A stretch of DNA of 64,000 nucleotides from Bacteroidota bacterium (GTDB taxonomy: Bacteria > Bacteroidota > Bacteroidia > Chitinophagales > Saprospiraceae): the NCBI GenBank assembly GCA_963169325.1, contig CAUJEY010000132.1:1-64000 (forward strand). The letters run 5' to 3'. Numbering within the stretch: the first letter of the stretch is position 1; the number at the start of each line of letters is the position of its first letter. Below the pieces are notes generated by a model that worked only from the letters and a program-made list of their open reading frames with translations, was not told where the DNA came from and did no database searches. Positions 40,515 to 50,523 of the stretch are shown piece by piece. A program made the position numbers and the translations under genes.

Positions 40515-43500
40515 ATGAATATAAAATCAACCCTCGCCCTTCTCCTTAACCTCTTTTTCCTCGCCCTCCTCCCCGCCCAGGAAAACGTAGGTTGGAAACG
40601 TTTCCTTTTCCAGGAAAACGCCAACTACCACACCATTTGCAGCGAAGTAGAACGTTATTTCGAAACGCAAAAACGCGCGCCCGAGCCCGAGGACGCGGAA
40701 TTTAACTGGAAAGACGAAGGCTCCGAATACAACCAGTTTATGCGCTGGAAATGGTTTTGGTCGTCCCGCATCAACGCCGACGGCAGTTTCCCGGACATTC
40801 GCGGCATTGCCACGTTGCGCGAAGGGCCGGACACGCAAAAAAAAGCCGCGGACCGCGGCGGCTCCGGCACTTCCTGCGGCTGGGAACTGATCTCTCAAAA
40901 CACCTGCACCGGCGGTTACAACGGCATGGGGCGCACCACCGCCATCGCCTTTCACCCCACCGATCCGAAGATTTACTACGTCGGCTCGCCCAATGGAGGC
41001 ATCTGGAAAACGACGGACGGCGGCGATTCGTACCAACCCATCAGCGAAGGGCTGCCCTATAACGGCGCCTCCAATATCCTCGTGGATTACAACAACCCCA
41101 ATGTGCTGTATGCGTCCAACGGCGACCACTCGGGCTGGTGGACGTACAGCACCGGCATATACAAATCCGTCGACGCCGGCGTCACCTGGTTTCCCACGGG
41201 ACTCAACTGGTCGCTGACGCAAAATGTGGCCGTACTGAGCGCCGCCATGGACCCGCAAAACCCAGCCGTACTGCTCGTAGCCGCCAGCAACGGCCTCTGG
41301 CGCACCGCCGATGGCGGTGGCAACTGGACCAAAGTGCGCGACGGCTTTTACTCCGACGTGGAATTTCGCCCCGGCGACGGCTCCGTTGCCTACGCGGCGC
41401 TGCACGATTACTGGGGCGTGAGCCAGATTTACCAGTCGGTAAACGGCGGCCTGAACTGGTCGCAACGCAGCGACTTTTCCTTCCCCCACAACTGGATCAG
41501 GCTATCCGTCAGCCCGGCCGATCCCAAACTGCTGTCCGCCGTTTGTATCTACGACGGCAACCGGAAATTTTACCTGTCCACCGATAACGGCGCCGACCTC
41601 ACTTACCGCTCCGACTGCCCGGAAAGCGATATCCTGATGTGCTCGCCGGCCAACCCCAACGTCATCTACTGCGGCGCCGTCAATGCCTACCGCTCCAACG
41701 ACCAGGGCGCCAGCTGGGTAAAAATTTCGCACTGGCACGGCGGCCAGCCGGAGCCGGAAATTCACGCCGACCAGCGCAATATTTCCTTCCAGCCCGGTAC
41801 CAACCGCATCTTTTTCTGCAACGACGGTGGCATTTACGCCTACGACGAACCCGCCCAAACCTGGCAGGAACGCTCCAACGGCCTGTTGATCACTCAATTC
41901 TACCGGATTGCCGTGTCGCAAACCGATGAAATGTTTATGATCGGCGGCACCCAGGACAACGGCGGCCGCAAACGTGTGGGCGCCGGCGAATGGGAATCCA
42001 CCAACGGCGGCGACGCTATGGAAGTGGCAATCGACTACACCGACCCCAATATCCTGTACACCACCTATATCAACGGCCAACTCTACCGCTCCATGGACGG
42101 CTGGGTGAACGACGTATACTACCGCATTAGCGACAACCTGCCCGGCCAAACGCCTGACCACGACCTCTCCGGCGCCTGGGTGTCGCCCTACCAGATCGAC
42201 CCGCTGAACCCCAACGTGCTGGTGCTCGGCTATGCCAACGTGTACCGCACCACCAACCGGGGCGTCACCTGGACGCAGATCAGCAATAACCTGATCGGCA
42301 CCGTGGGGGCAAAACTGGAAGCGCTGACCATCGCGCCGTCCAATTCAAATATCATTTATGCTGCTTACAGCAACAAACTATACAAAACCACTAACTTAGG
42401 CGGAAACTGGACGACCACCACCACACCCGGCGACGCGCCCATCACCTCCATCACCGTGCATCCGCAAAACCCCGATATCGTATATATCACCCGCGGATCA
42501 TACAATGCCGGTTCCAAAGTTTTTCGTTCCGACAACGGCGGCGGCAGCTGGATCAATGTTTCCGGCTCCCTCCCCAACGTGCCCACCAACTGCCTATACC
42601 TCGATGTGGCCGCCGACGGCACTTTCCTGCTTTTTACGGGCAACGACCTCGGCGTCTGGTTTCGCAGCAGCACCATGACCGATTGGCGCAGCTTCAACCA
42701 AAACCTGCCCGTCACCATCGTAAGCGACCTGGAATTGCAGCGCTCGTCGCGCAAACTGCGCGCCGGCACCTACGGGCGCGGCATCTGGGAGTATGATATA
42801 AACCATTTGCCTGCGGCAAATTTTGCGATTTGTACCGGCGAAAGCCGCGCAAAAATCTGCCTGCCGCAAACATTCTCCACCACCATCGATGCCAATGCCT
42901 GGCAGGACCTGAACGGCCCCATCAACCTGTCGGTCGGCAACTTGCCCAATGGCGCGAAAGCCACGCTCAGTGCGGCGACGCTCCAGCCGGACGGCAGCGC
43001 CACCATTACGCTCGACCTGCCGGCGGGCACTGCCGAGGGTGAGTACCCGGTTGCGATTTACGGCACGGCCGGCGGCGATACCGCCCTGGCTTTTATTCGC
43101 CTGATCTTGGTTTCCAACGACTTTTCTGCGCTAACGCCCACGGCGCCCGCCAATGGCGGCTCCGGCGTCAGCCCCTTTCCTGTGCTGCACTGGAACAGCG
43201 TACCCGACGCTGACCGCTATGAATTGCAACTGGCTACCAGCCCGGTGTTCGATGCCGGTTCGATCGTACAGGCTTATACTAATTTGACTAAAGATTCCCT
43301 GCAGTGGACCGTCGCCCTCGACGAAGGCCGTGTGTACTACTGGCGCATCCGGCCGGTAAATGAATGCGGCGCAGCCGCCTGGGCCGATCCGTTTGTTTTT
43401 GTCACGGCTTCCAAAACCTGCCTCCCCGCCACGGCCACCGGGTTGCCAATAAATATCACGGCTAACGGAACGCCCACTATTGAATCTAAAATCACCGTGG

Positions 43501-44465
43501 CCGCCAACGGCCCGATCAGCGAACTAAAGGTTAAAAATTTTGAAGGGAACCACCAGTTTTTCAAAGACCTGGAGGTGCATCTCATCAGCCCTACCGGCAC
43601 TGAGGTGTTGTTGTTTAAAAACAAATGCGCCAGTTACAGCGGCGGTTTCAAACTCGGCTTCGACGATGCCGCCCCGCAGGCTTTCGGTTGTCCGCCCCCG
43701 CAAAACAGCAATTACTACCGGGCAGAGGGCCAACTTGGCGCCTTTACCGGCGAAAACGCCGCAGGCGATTGGACGCTGCGCGTAAAAGACAACCAAATCA
43801 GCGGCGGCGGCCAACTCAAGGGCTTTGCGCTGGAATTTTGCTCCACCGTTGCGCTGAATCCACCGTTGATTATCCGGAATAACCTGCTGCAAATTGCCCC
43901 GGGCAATAACACGGTGGTGACCGCCGATTTGCTGAAAGCAGAAGACGCCAATACACCGGCCCCGCAACTCGTCTTTACGTTGGTTACCGCGCCCGAATTC
44001 GGTCAGCTACAGCGCAACTGGGCCGGCGAAATGCAGGTGGGCGAGCAATTCACCCAAGCCGACCTGGACAACGGGGCTATCCGGTATTTCGACTACGGCA
44101 CGCCCAATGCCGGCGACCGTTTTCACTTCAGCGTGACCGACGGCGAAGGTGGCCTTGCGGCAGATGTGTTTCATATTCAGCAGTTTCCATCGGGTACGAA
44201 CGAGCCGGGCAAAGCCTTGTCCTTTATGTTGGCGCCCAATCCCGCGACCGAAACGTTGCGGCTTACCTTGAACGAAGGACTGGATTCGGAGGCACAGGTA
44301 TTGTTGTTCAACCTTTCCGGACAATTAATGCGCAGCCGGACGCTGCCAGCCGGTAGTTTAGCGATGGTGCTGGACGTGGCGGATTTGCCGGAAGGCGTAT
44401 ATCTGGTGACGTTGCAGAGCGGAAATGGAATGGGGGTGAGAAAGGTGGTGAAAGGCAAAATGTAA
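40515..44465 (+). CDS. Secreted sialidase/VPS10-like propeller protein with P-domain-like module and T9SS type A sorting domain
   Basis: Repeated GGIWKTTDGGDS / VYRTTNRGVTW; proprotein-convertase-like LEVHLISPTGTEVLL...WTLRVKDN; C-term LAPNPATETLRL...GVYLVTLQSG; start trimmed from 40335. Confidence 0.9.
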   Translation: MNIKSTLALLLNLFFLALLPAQENVGWKRFLFQENANYHTICSEVERYFETQKRAPEPEDAEFNWKDEGSEYNQFMRWKWFWSSRINADGSFPDIRGIATLREGPDTQKKAADRGGSGTSCGWELISQNTCTGGYNGMGRTTAIAFHPTDPKIYYVGSPNGGIWKTTDGGDSYQPISEGLPYNGASNILVDYNNPNVLYASNGDHSGWWTYSTGIYKSVDAGVTWFPTGLNWSLTQNVAVLSAAMDPQNPAVLLVAASNGLWRTADGGGNWTKVRDGFYSDVEFRPGDGSVAYAALHDYWGVSQIYQSVNGGLNWSQRSDFSFPHNWIRLSVSPADPKLLSAVCIYDGNRKFYLSTDNGADLTYRSDCPESDILMCSPANPNVIYCGAVNAYRSNDQGASWVKISHWHGGQPEPEIHADQRNISFQPGTNRIFFCNDGGIYAYDEPAQTWQERSNGLLITQFYRIAVSQTDEMFMIGGTQDNGGRKRVGAGEWESTNGGDAMEVAIDYTDPNILYTTYINGQLYRSMDGWVNDVYYRISDNLPGQTPDHDLSGAWVSPYQIDPLNPNVLVLGYANVYRTTNRGVTWTQISNNLIGTVGAKLEALTIAPSNSNIIYAAYSNKLYKTTNLGGNWTTTTTPGDAPITSITVHPQNPDIVYITRGSYNAGSKVFRSDNGGGSWINVSGSLPNVPTNCLYLDVAADGTFLLFTGNDLGVWFRSSTMTDWRSFNQNLPVTIVSDLELQRSSRKLRAGTYGRGIWEYDINHLPAANFAICTGESRAKICLPQTFSTTIDANAWQDLNGPINLSVGNLPNGAKATLSAATLQPDGSATITLDLPAGTAEGEYPVAIYGTAGGDTALAFIRLILVSNDFSALTPTAPANGGSGVSPFPVLHWNSVPDADRYELQLATSPVFDAGSIVQAYTNLTKDSLQWTVALDEGRVYYWRIRPVNECGAAAWADPFVFVTASKTCLPATATGLPINITANGTPTIESKITVAANGPISELKVKNFEGNHQFFKDLEVHLISPTGTEVLLFKNKCASYSGGFKLGFDDAAPQAFGCPPPQNSNYYRAEGQLGAFTGENAAGDWTLRVKDNQISGGGQLKGFALEFCSTVALNPPLIIRNNLLQIAPGNNTVVTADLLKAEDANTPAPQLVFTLVTAPEFGQLQRNWAGEMQVGEQFTQADLDNGAIRYFDYGTPNAGDRFHFSVTDGEGGLAADVFHIQQFPSGTNEPGKALSFMLAPNPATETLRLTLNEGLDSEAQVLLFNLSGQLMRSRTLPAGSLAMVLDVADLPEGVYLVTLQSGNGMGVRKVVKGKM

Positions 44466-44492
44466 AAGTCAAAAGTCAAAATGTAAAAGGGC
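44451..44492 (+). repeat. Heptamer array AAAGGCA-AAATGTA-AAAGTCA-AAAGTCA-AAATGTA-AAAGGGC spanning a stop codon
   Basis: Read directly; TAA stop 44463-44465 lies inside the array. Confidence 0.9.
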
Positions 44493-44510
44493 GGGATACG
44501 GCGTGTACCC

Positions 44511-44572
44511 AGCAACCTTCAAACCAGAAACCTTCAAACCATCCAACCTTCAAACCCTCAAACCAGCAACCT
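44511..44572 (+). repeat. AACC-word array upstream of phytanoyl-CoA dioxygenase-like gene
   Basis: agcaaccttcaaaccagaaaccttcaaaccatccaaccttcaaaccctcaaaccagcaacc just before ATG 44578. Confidence 0.9.
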
Positions 44573-44577
44573 TTTTT

Positions 44578-45546
44578 ATGCTGCAACGTTTTTTTCAAAA
44601 ATACACCGGCTTCCTGCGCAGCCTGAAGTTGGCGTACGTCATCAATAATTTGTTGAATTTCAAGCGGCTGCGTCACAACCGCGACCTGTACCGCCGGTAC
44701 GGCCTGCGAAAATCGATTTTCAGTGCCGTTGGCAGCGCCGATTTTCCGCAACATCATCCGGACATCCCCTGGATCGACCGGCCCGATGCTGCCGAGCAGC
44801 TGGAACGACACCCGGCGTTCCTGGCGATGGCGCCTGCCTTGCAAACGCAGGTGCGGCACTTTCTGACGGACGGTTACCTGATCCTGGAAAATTTCTACGG
44901 CGCTTCCGAAACGGATGCCCTTAACACCGAGGTGAATCACCTGTTGGAAGCGGGTAAGGCGGGATTCAACTACACCGGCCGAAAAATTTTCAACATCCAC
45001 GAACAAAGCCGGCTGGCGAACGACCGGTTTTTCCGGCGCCCGGAACTCCTGCAACTGTTGTCTTTTTTGCTGGGCAAACCGGTTATTCCATTCCAATCGC
45101 TCAGTTTTGTGCAGGGCAGCGAACAACGCGCGCACTCCGATTCCATCCACATGACCACCGAACCGCCGGGCTACCTGATCGCTACCTGGACGGCCCTGGA
45201 AGACTGTACGGAAGACGGCGGCCCGCTATTTTATTACCCCGGCAGCCACCGCCTGCCATATGTGATGACGCCGGATTACGACTCCGGCAATACCGCGCTC
45301 ACGATCGGCAACAACAGCAACCGCCGCTATGAGGACAAGATCGAAAGCCTGATCCGGGAACGCCGCCTGGAGAAAAAACTATTTCTGGCCCGCCGGGGCG
45401 ACGTGCTCATCTGGCACGCCAATCTGTTGCACGGTGGAAGCGCCATTGGCCGGCCCGGCGCTACGCGACGCAGTATCGTCTGCCACTATTTTGCGGAGGA
45501 AGTGATTTGTTACCACGAGATGTCGCAACGGCCGGCGCTGATTTAA
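44578..45546 (+). CDS. Phytanoyl-CoA dioxygenase family protein
   Basis: HSDSIHMTTEPPGYLIATWTALEDCTEDGGPLFYYPGSH; start trimmed from 44503. Confidence 0.87.
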   Translation: MLQRFFQKYTGFLRSLKLAYVINNLLNFKRLRHNRDLYRRYGLRKSIFSAVGSADFPQHHPDIPWIDRPDAAEQLERHPAFLAMAPALQTQVRHFLTDGYLILENFYGASETDALNTEVNHLLEAGKAGFNYTGRKIFNIHEQSRLANDRFFRRPELLQLLSFLLGKPVIPFQSLSFVQGSEQRAHSDSIHMTTEPPGYLIATWTALEDCTEDGGPLFYYPGSHRLPYVMTPDYDSGNTALTIGNNSNRRYEDKIESLIRERRLEKKLFLARRGDVLIWHANLLHGGSAIGRPGATRRSIVCHYFAEEVICYHEMSQRPALI

Positions 45547-45642
45547 GCGTTTTAATTCCATACTTTTTTATACCAACAGCACGCAAACAGGCGTTTACCC
45601 CGGAAAATCCATCCCGCCTGCTGTGTTTGGGCAAAACCTGCC

Positions 45643-45650
45643 TACCTTTG
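45643..45650 (+). promoter_or_regulatory. Bacteroidota-type -7 box TACCTTTG upstream of the DUF6089 gene
   Basis: Fits TAnnTTTG; ~100 nt before ATG; -33 element unclear. Confidence 0.4.
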
Positions 45651-45744
45651 CGCACGTTTTTTAAAGAAAACAAATCCGCAACGCCAACTTACTCCCGCCC
45701 GGCGCGGGAAAGGGAAACGCCGCGGCTTTTTCATTCCGGAAACT

Positions 45745-46563
45745 ATGAACCATATCCGACGCTGCCTGCTGCTAAGCAGTTTTTTTCTGATGCTACAATC
45801 CATCGTATTCGGCCAAATGAGGGGCTGGGAATTGGGTGGATGGGCCGGTGCTTCCAATTACTTCGGCGACCTGAACACCAACTACCGCCTGAACCGCCTG
45901 CAACCGGCAGGCGGCATCGACACCCGGTATAATTTCAACGACCGGCTGGCTCTTCGCCTTGGCGCCAGTTACGGACGAATCAGCGCATTCGATTCCGACT
46001 CCAAAAACGTGTACGAACTACGGCGCAACCTCTCGTTTCGCAGTGATGTGGTGGATATCGCCATGTTGTTCGAATTCAATTTTATGCCCTACATGCACGG
46101 CCACCGCGATTATTTTTACACCCCCTACGTTTTCATGGGGCCGGCTATTTTCTTTTATAACCCGAAAGCCGAACTCGATGGCGTGACGTACAACCTCGCT
46201 GAAATGGGTACGGAAGGGCAGTTTCGCGGCGAAGAATACGGCACCACCCAGGGCGCCTTGGCTTATGGTTTCGGGTTCAAAGTGGATTTGTCGTACCGCT
46301 GGAGTGTCGGCGTTGAGCTGAGCGCCCGCAAAGTATTTACCGACTACCTGGACGATGTGAGCGGCGAATACGTCGACTGGCGCGATATCCGTTCCGTACG
46401 CGGTGAAGTTGCCGCCGCTTTGGCCGACCGCTCCGGGGAACCCAGAATCGGCGAACCCGGCCGCCAACGCGGCAATGGCAAAAACAATGACGCGTACGTT
46501 TTTCTCGGCGTGAGCCTGCACTATTATTTCGGTGAAATTCGCTGCCCGGCCATGACGCGGTAG
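45745..46563 (+). CDS. DUF6089-like outer-membrane beta-barrel protein
   Basis: Signal peptide; WELGGWAGASNYFGDLNTNYRLNRLQPAGG. Confidence 0.85.
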   Translation: MNHIRRCLLLSSFFLMLQSIVFGQMRGWELGGWAGASNYFGDLNTNYRLNRLQPAGGIDTRYNFNDRLALRLGASYGRISAFDSDSKNVYELRRNLSFRSDVVDIAMLFEFNFMPYMHGHRDYFYTPYVFMGPAIFFYNPKAELDGVTYNLAEMGTEGQFRGEEYGTTQGALAYGFGFKVDLSYRWSVGVELSARKVFTDYLDDVSGEYVDWRDIRSVRGEVAAALADRSGEPRIGEPGRQRGNGKNNDAYVFLGVSLHYYFGEIRCPAMTR

Positions 46564-46680
46564 GAAAGTCAAAATGTAAAAGTCAAAATGTAAAATGTAA
46601 AAGTCAAAATGTAAAAGTGGGCAGCCGAACCATGGCCCCACTTTTACATTTTGACTTTTACATTTTACATTTTGACTTTC
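46564..46680. repeat. Inverted heptamer array (AAAGTCA/AAATGTA words) between convergent genes
   Basis: Eight words on +, the same last six words on -, ~17-nt loop; covers the EF-G stop codon. Confidence 0.95.
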
Positions 46681-48779
46681 TCTGATGCCGGCGCGTAATG
46701 CGAAAATTCAAGATTTGCTACCGCCCTGCCCGCGCTCATGGTACGCAGTGTCGTCATATAGCCAAACATTTCGGCCAGCGGCACTTCGGCACGCAAGGCA
46801 ATAGCATCGCCGGAGCGGCTTTCCTGGCCTTGGGGCAGGCCGCGGCGGCGGTTCAGGTCGCCCAACACCGGCCCGAGGTATTCGGCCGGGGTTAGCACTT
46901 CCAGTTTCATCACCGGTTCCAGCAGTTGCGGCGCGCAAAGCGGCGCGGCGGCGCGAAAGCCGTATTTGGCGCACAGTTCGAAGGCGAGCGGCCGGGAATC
47001 GCCGGATCGCATGGCGCCACCCAGTACCTTTACTTTTACCGGCTCCAAACTATACCCGGCCAGCGGTCCGCTGTTGAGCATGGATGCAAACCCGGTCATG
47101 ATGGGTTGCAGGTAGATTTTATCGATTTCGTCTTTTCCAATCGCCCATTCAAACTGGAGGCGTTGTTTGCCGCTTTTAAAAGCTTCACTTTCCAGAAATT
47201 TCTCGTCGGCCGGGCCGAGTTCGAATTCAATTTCGGCAAACAAATTGACGCCGCCGGGGCCGCCGCGCTGGTGCTCCAGGCGTTCGCGATGCCGCACTGT
47301 TTGGGTCAGCGCTTCCTTGTAGTTCACCCGGGGTTTGCCTTGGTTCACGGCCACGTGGAACTCGCGTTTCAGCCGTTCGAGCAGGATTTCCAGGTGCAAC
47401 TCCCCCATGCCGCTGACGACGGTCTGGTTGGTCTCTTTGTTAAATGCTACGCGAAAAGTGGGATCTTCTTCTTCCAGTTTGGCGAGGGCATGTTCCAGGT
47501 TGTCGAGATCATGTTGCGTTTTGGGCTCGATGGCCAGGCTTACCACCGGTTCTGGAAACACCATACTTTCCAGGGCGATGGGATACTCCGGGGCGCACAG
47601 GGTGTCGCCGGTACGCATGTCGGTGAGCCCCACGACGGCCGCAATATCGCCGGCTTCCACGAGGGCGATCGCATTTTGTTTGTTGGCATGCATCTGGTAG
47701 AGGCGCGTGATACGTTCCTTTTTTCCGGTACGGGCATTCAGGACCTGTGCGCCGGCTTCCAGTTTGCCCGAATAAACCCGGATAAAACAAAGATGACCGA
47801 CATGCGGATCAGTGGCGATTTTAAAAATCAGCGCACAAAACGGATCTTCCGCCGAGGGCCGGCGACTTACCGGCGCTTCCGTTTTAGGGTGGATACCTTT
47901 TACGGCGTCCAGATCGGCGGGCGACGGCAGGTAGTAACAGACGGCATCGAGACATGGTTGTACCCCCTTGTTTTTATAGGCCGAGCCGCACAACACCGGC
48001 GTGATGCCGCCTGCGCAGACTGCCGCGCGCAAGGCCCGGCGGATATCGGCGACCGTCACGGCGGCGGGGTTATCCAGCCAGGTCTCCAGGAGCGCGTCGT
48101 CGTACACGGCTACGTCTTCGAGCAGGCGTAGGCGGTATTCCGAGGCCTGCGCTTGCAGTTCGGCAGGAATGGGGCCGGCAGCAAAAGTATCCACCTCTCC
48201 GTGGGCGTTTTCAGTCCAAAGCAGCGCTTGCTGGGTCACCAGGTCGATCACCCCCTGAAAATGTTCTTCTTCGCCGACCGGTATTTGCAGTGGTACGGCA
48301 CGGGCGCCGAGTTTGGTTTTAATTTCTTCCAATACCCGGAAAAAATCGGCGCCGGGGCGGTCCATTTTATTGACAAAAGCGATGCGCGGCACCCGGTAGT
48401 TGTCGGCTAAACGCCAATTGGTTTCGGACTGCGGCTCTACGCCGTCTACCGCCGAAAACAGAAATACCAGCCCGTCGAGTACGCGCAGGGAGCGGTTCAC
48501 CTCCGCGGTGAAATCCACGTGGCCGGGCGTGTCGATGATGTTCAGGTCGTAGGTTTCGTCGTCGAGGGTCCAGGTGCATTTAGTGGCGGCCGCGGTGATG
48601 GTGATGCCGCGTTCGCGTTCCTGCTCCATCCAGTCGGTGATGGTATTGCCTTCGTGTACTTCGCCGATCTTGTGGATGACGCCGCTGTAAAAGAGCATAC
48701 GCTCGGTCATGGTCGTTTTACCCGCGTCGATGTGCGCGGCGATGCCGATGTTGCGGGTAAGGGGGAGGGATTTTTTCAT
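46665..48779 (-). CDS. Elongation factor G
   Basis: GIAAHIDAGKTTMTERMLFYSG, DTPGHVDFTAEV, VNKMDRPGADF; not next to rpsL/rpsG, so possibly a paralog. Confidence 0.92.
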   Translation of the reverse strand: MKKSLPLTRNIGIAAHIDAGKTTMTERMLFYSGVIHKIGEVHEGNTITDWMEQERERGITITAAATKCTWTLDDETYDLNIIDTPGHVDFTAEVNRSLRVLDGLVFLFSAVDGVEPQSETNWRLADNYRVPRIAFVNKMDRPGADFFRVLEEIKTKLGARAVPLQIPVGEEEHFQGVIDLVTQQALLWTENAHGEVDTFAAGPIPAELQAQASEYRLRLLEDVAVYDDALLETWLDNPAAVTVADIRRALRAAVCAGGITPVLCGSAYKNKGVQPCLDAVCYYLPSPADLDAVKGIHPKTEAPVSRRPSAEDPFCALIFKIATDPHVGHLCFIRVYSGKLEAGAQVLNARTGKKERITRLYQMHANKQNAIALVEAGDIAAVVGLTDMRTGDTLCAPEYPIALESMVFPEPVVSLAIEPKTQHDLDNLEHALAKLEEEDPTFRVAFNKETNQTVVSGMGELHLEILLERLKREFHVAVNQGKPRVNYKEALTQTVRHRERLEHQRGGPGGVNLFAEIEFELGPADEKFLESEAFKSGKQRLQFEWAIGKDEIDKIYLQPIMTGFASMLNSGPLAGYSLEPVKVKVLGGAMRSGDSRPLAFELCAKYGFRAAAPLCAPQLLEPVMKLEVLTPAEYLGPVLGDLNRRRGLPQGQESRSGDAIALRAEVPLAEMFGYMTTLRTMSAGRAVANLEFSHYAPASEKVKM

Positions 48780-48788
48780 TTCCGAAAC

Positions 48789-50342
48789 CTACGTTCCCTT
48801 TTTCATTTTGACTGTATAAATCGTATTCTCCAGCGAATCGAGCACCATTTTCCAGAGGTCCTCGTACGGGATGATTTCGATATCGTGCGACTGGTTGGCG
48901 AAGTCAAGCGGCATTTTAGCCAGCATTTTGACATATTTATCGGCATGCCGGATCACAGCGGTTTTGTGGAAGCCGGCGTCCTGGATTTGCAGCAGCATTT
49001 TGATAAAGCAGTTGCTGCGGTAGTTGTCGTCTTTTTTCAGGTAGCGGGAGGTGTATTTTTCGATGGCTTCGTTGCGGTCGATGACCTCGTCGTACCGTTT
49101 GGTGAGCACCAGGTAGAGGATATGAAAGATCAGGATCGGAATATTCATCCCGCGTCTGTCTTTGGCGAAGATCGGCACTTCGTTGAGGAACCGCATGATC
49201 CGGATACGGCTGATGATTTTTTCCGTTGCCGGGGGCTTGATCCGGTTTACATCGATGAGGTAGAACAGGTAGGCTTCGAATATTTTCCAGGTTTGTTTGA
49301 TCCCGCCGGGCAGGCCGTTGAAGCGCCGGTGTTGTACGGTGACTTTATAAATTTCGTACGCTTCCTGGTGTTCGCCGGAGTGCAGGGAGAGCAGGAGGAG
49401 CAGCTCCTGGTATTTGAACCAGTTGAAGGAGCCGTTTTCCAGTAATTTGATCCCGCGGTTGGCCGCTTTGCGTCCGCGGGCGTAGTCGCGCAGTTGCACG
49501 TAGCACACCATTTCCTGGTAGAGAAAAGCCTGGAGGGGGATTTTGGCTTCGTAGGATTTCGACTCAAAAAACCGGATGGCTTTGTCGCAGATATCGATGG
49601 TTTTTTTGTAGTCGTTGATGCTGGTATAGATCATGATTTCGATCAGCCGGCCGGTAAAATGAAGCCGGTAGGAATCGTATTGGTCCAGCGCTTTTTCCAG
49701 TTGCGAAAAGTATTTTTTGGCGAGTTGGGCTACATCCTTTTTGGTGGATTTGTCGTTGACGAAGCGAATAACCAGGTCGGTATAGTATTCCTCGGCCAGG
49801 TTTTCGTAGCGGAATACTTCTTCGAGGTGGCGCACCTGTTTGCCGTATTGCTCGTATTTTTTCAGGTCGCCTTCGATGGAGCCGTAGTACAGGCGAAGGG
49901 TGCGGGTGACGTCGAGCGCCAGTTCCACCAGGTCGAAGCGGAGTGCGGTGCGGAGTACTTCGGCAGCAAGGGCGAGGGTGCTGCGGTGGGCATTTTTGCC
50001 CACGAGGATTTTAATGGCGGCCCAGTCTTTGTGGCAGTCGAAATATGCTTTTTGCCGGGTACTGTAATTGGGCAGGTGCAGGTCGATCACAAACAACATG
50101 CGCACCAGATAGTCGCGCAGCGATTTGCGGATGCGCAGGTAAGACACGGTGCGCGTTTCGCCGGGAAACAACACGGCCATAGCCTCTTCGTCGGTTTTCA
50201 CCTTGCCGTCGGTCACCAGGTCGTATAACCGCATGGATAACGGACCCGGTTGTAAGGCTTTTACCGACAACATGGCGGCAGCCTTTAGTTTTTGCTTGGT
50301 AACAATAGAAACAAGTTCGCGCAATTCATCCATATCGGGCAC
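48789..50342 (-). CDS. Uncharacterised ~517-aa protein, paralog of 51024..52535
   Basis: Shared C-terminal RGMNIPILI...KYTSRYLKKDDNYRSNCFIKMLLQ...ANQSHDIEIIPYEDLWKMVLD. Confidence 0.85.
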   Translation of the reverse strand: MPDMDELRELVSIVTKQKLKAAAMLSVKALQPGPLSMRLYDLVTDGKVKTDEEAMAVLFPGETRTVSYLRIRKSLRDYLVRMLFVIDLHLPNYSTRQKAYFDCHKDWAAIKILVGKNAHRSTLALAAEVLRTALRFDLVELALDVTRTLRLYYGSIEGDLKKYEQYGKQVRHLEEVFRYENLAEEYYTDLVIRFVNDKSTKKDVAQLAKKYFSQLEKALDQYDSYRLHFTGRLIEIMIYTSINDYKKTIDICDKAIRFFESKSYEAKIPLQAFLYQEMVCYVQLRDYARGRKAANRGIKLLENGSFNWFKYQELLLLLSLHSGEHQEAYEIYKVTVQHRRFNGLPGGIKQTWKIFEAYLFYLIDVNRIKPPATEKIISRIRIMRFLNEVPIFAKDRRGMNIPILIFHILYLVLTKRYDEVIDRNEAIEKYTSRYLKKDDNYRSNCFIKMLLQIQDAGFHKTAVIRHADKYVKMLAKMPLDFANQSHDIEIIPYEDLWKMVLDSLENTIYTVKMKKGT

Positions 50343-50523
50343 CGGTTTTCTCGCGATTGGCGGCGGAAAGAACGGGGAAAAAATACAAGTGTTGTCAAAA
50401 ATATGACTTCCCTGTCATTTTATCCTGATGATTACGCACAAACAGTTTGCCAACTTGTGATAACCGACCCTGTTATGGCATTTTTAAAATGACCGGCCCG
50501 AACAGGTGCTGCACAAAGGGTAA

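Noticed and set aside
46926-48131. 401-aa plus-strand ORF antisense to EF-G
   Set aside because: EF-G on the opposite strand is unambiguous; composition typical of a shadow frame.
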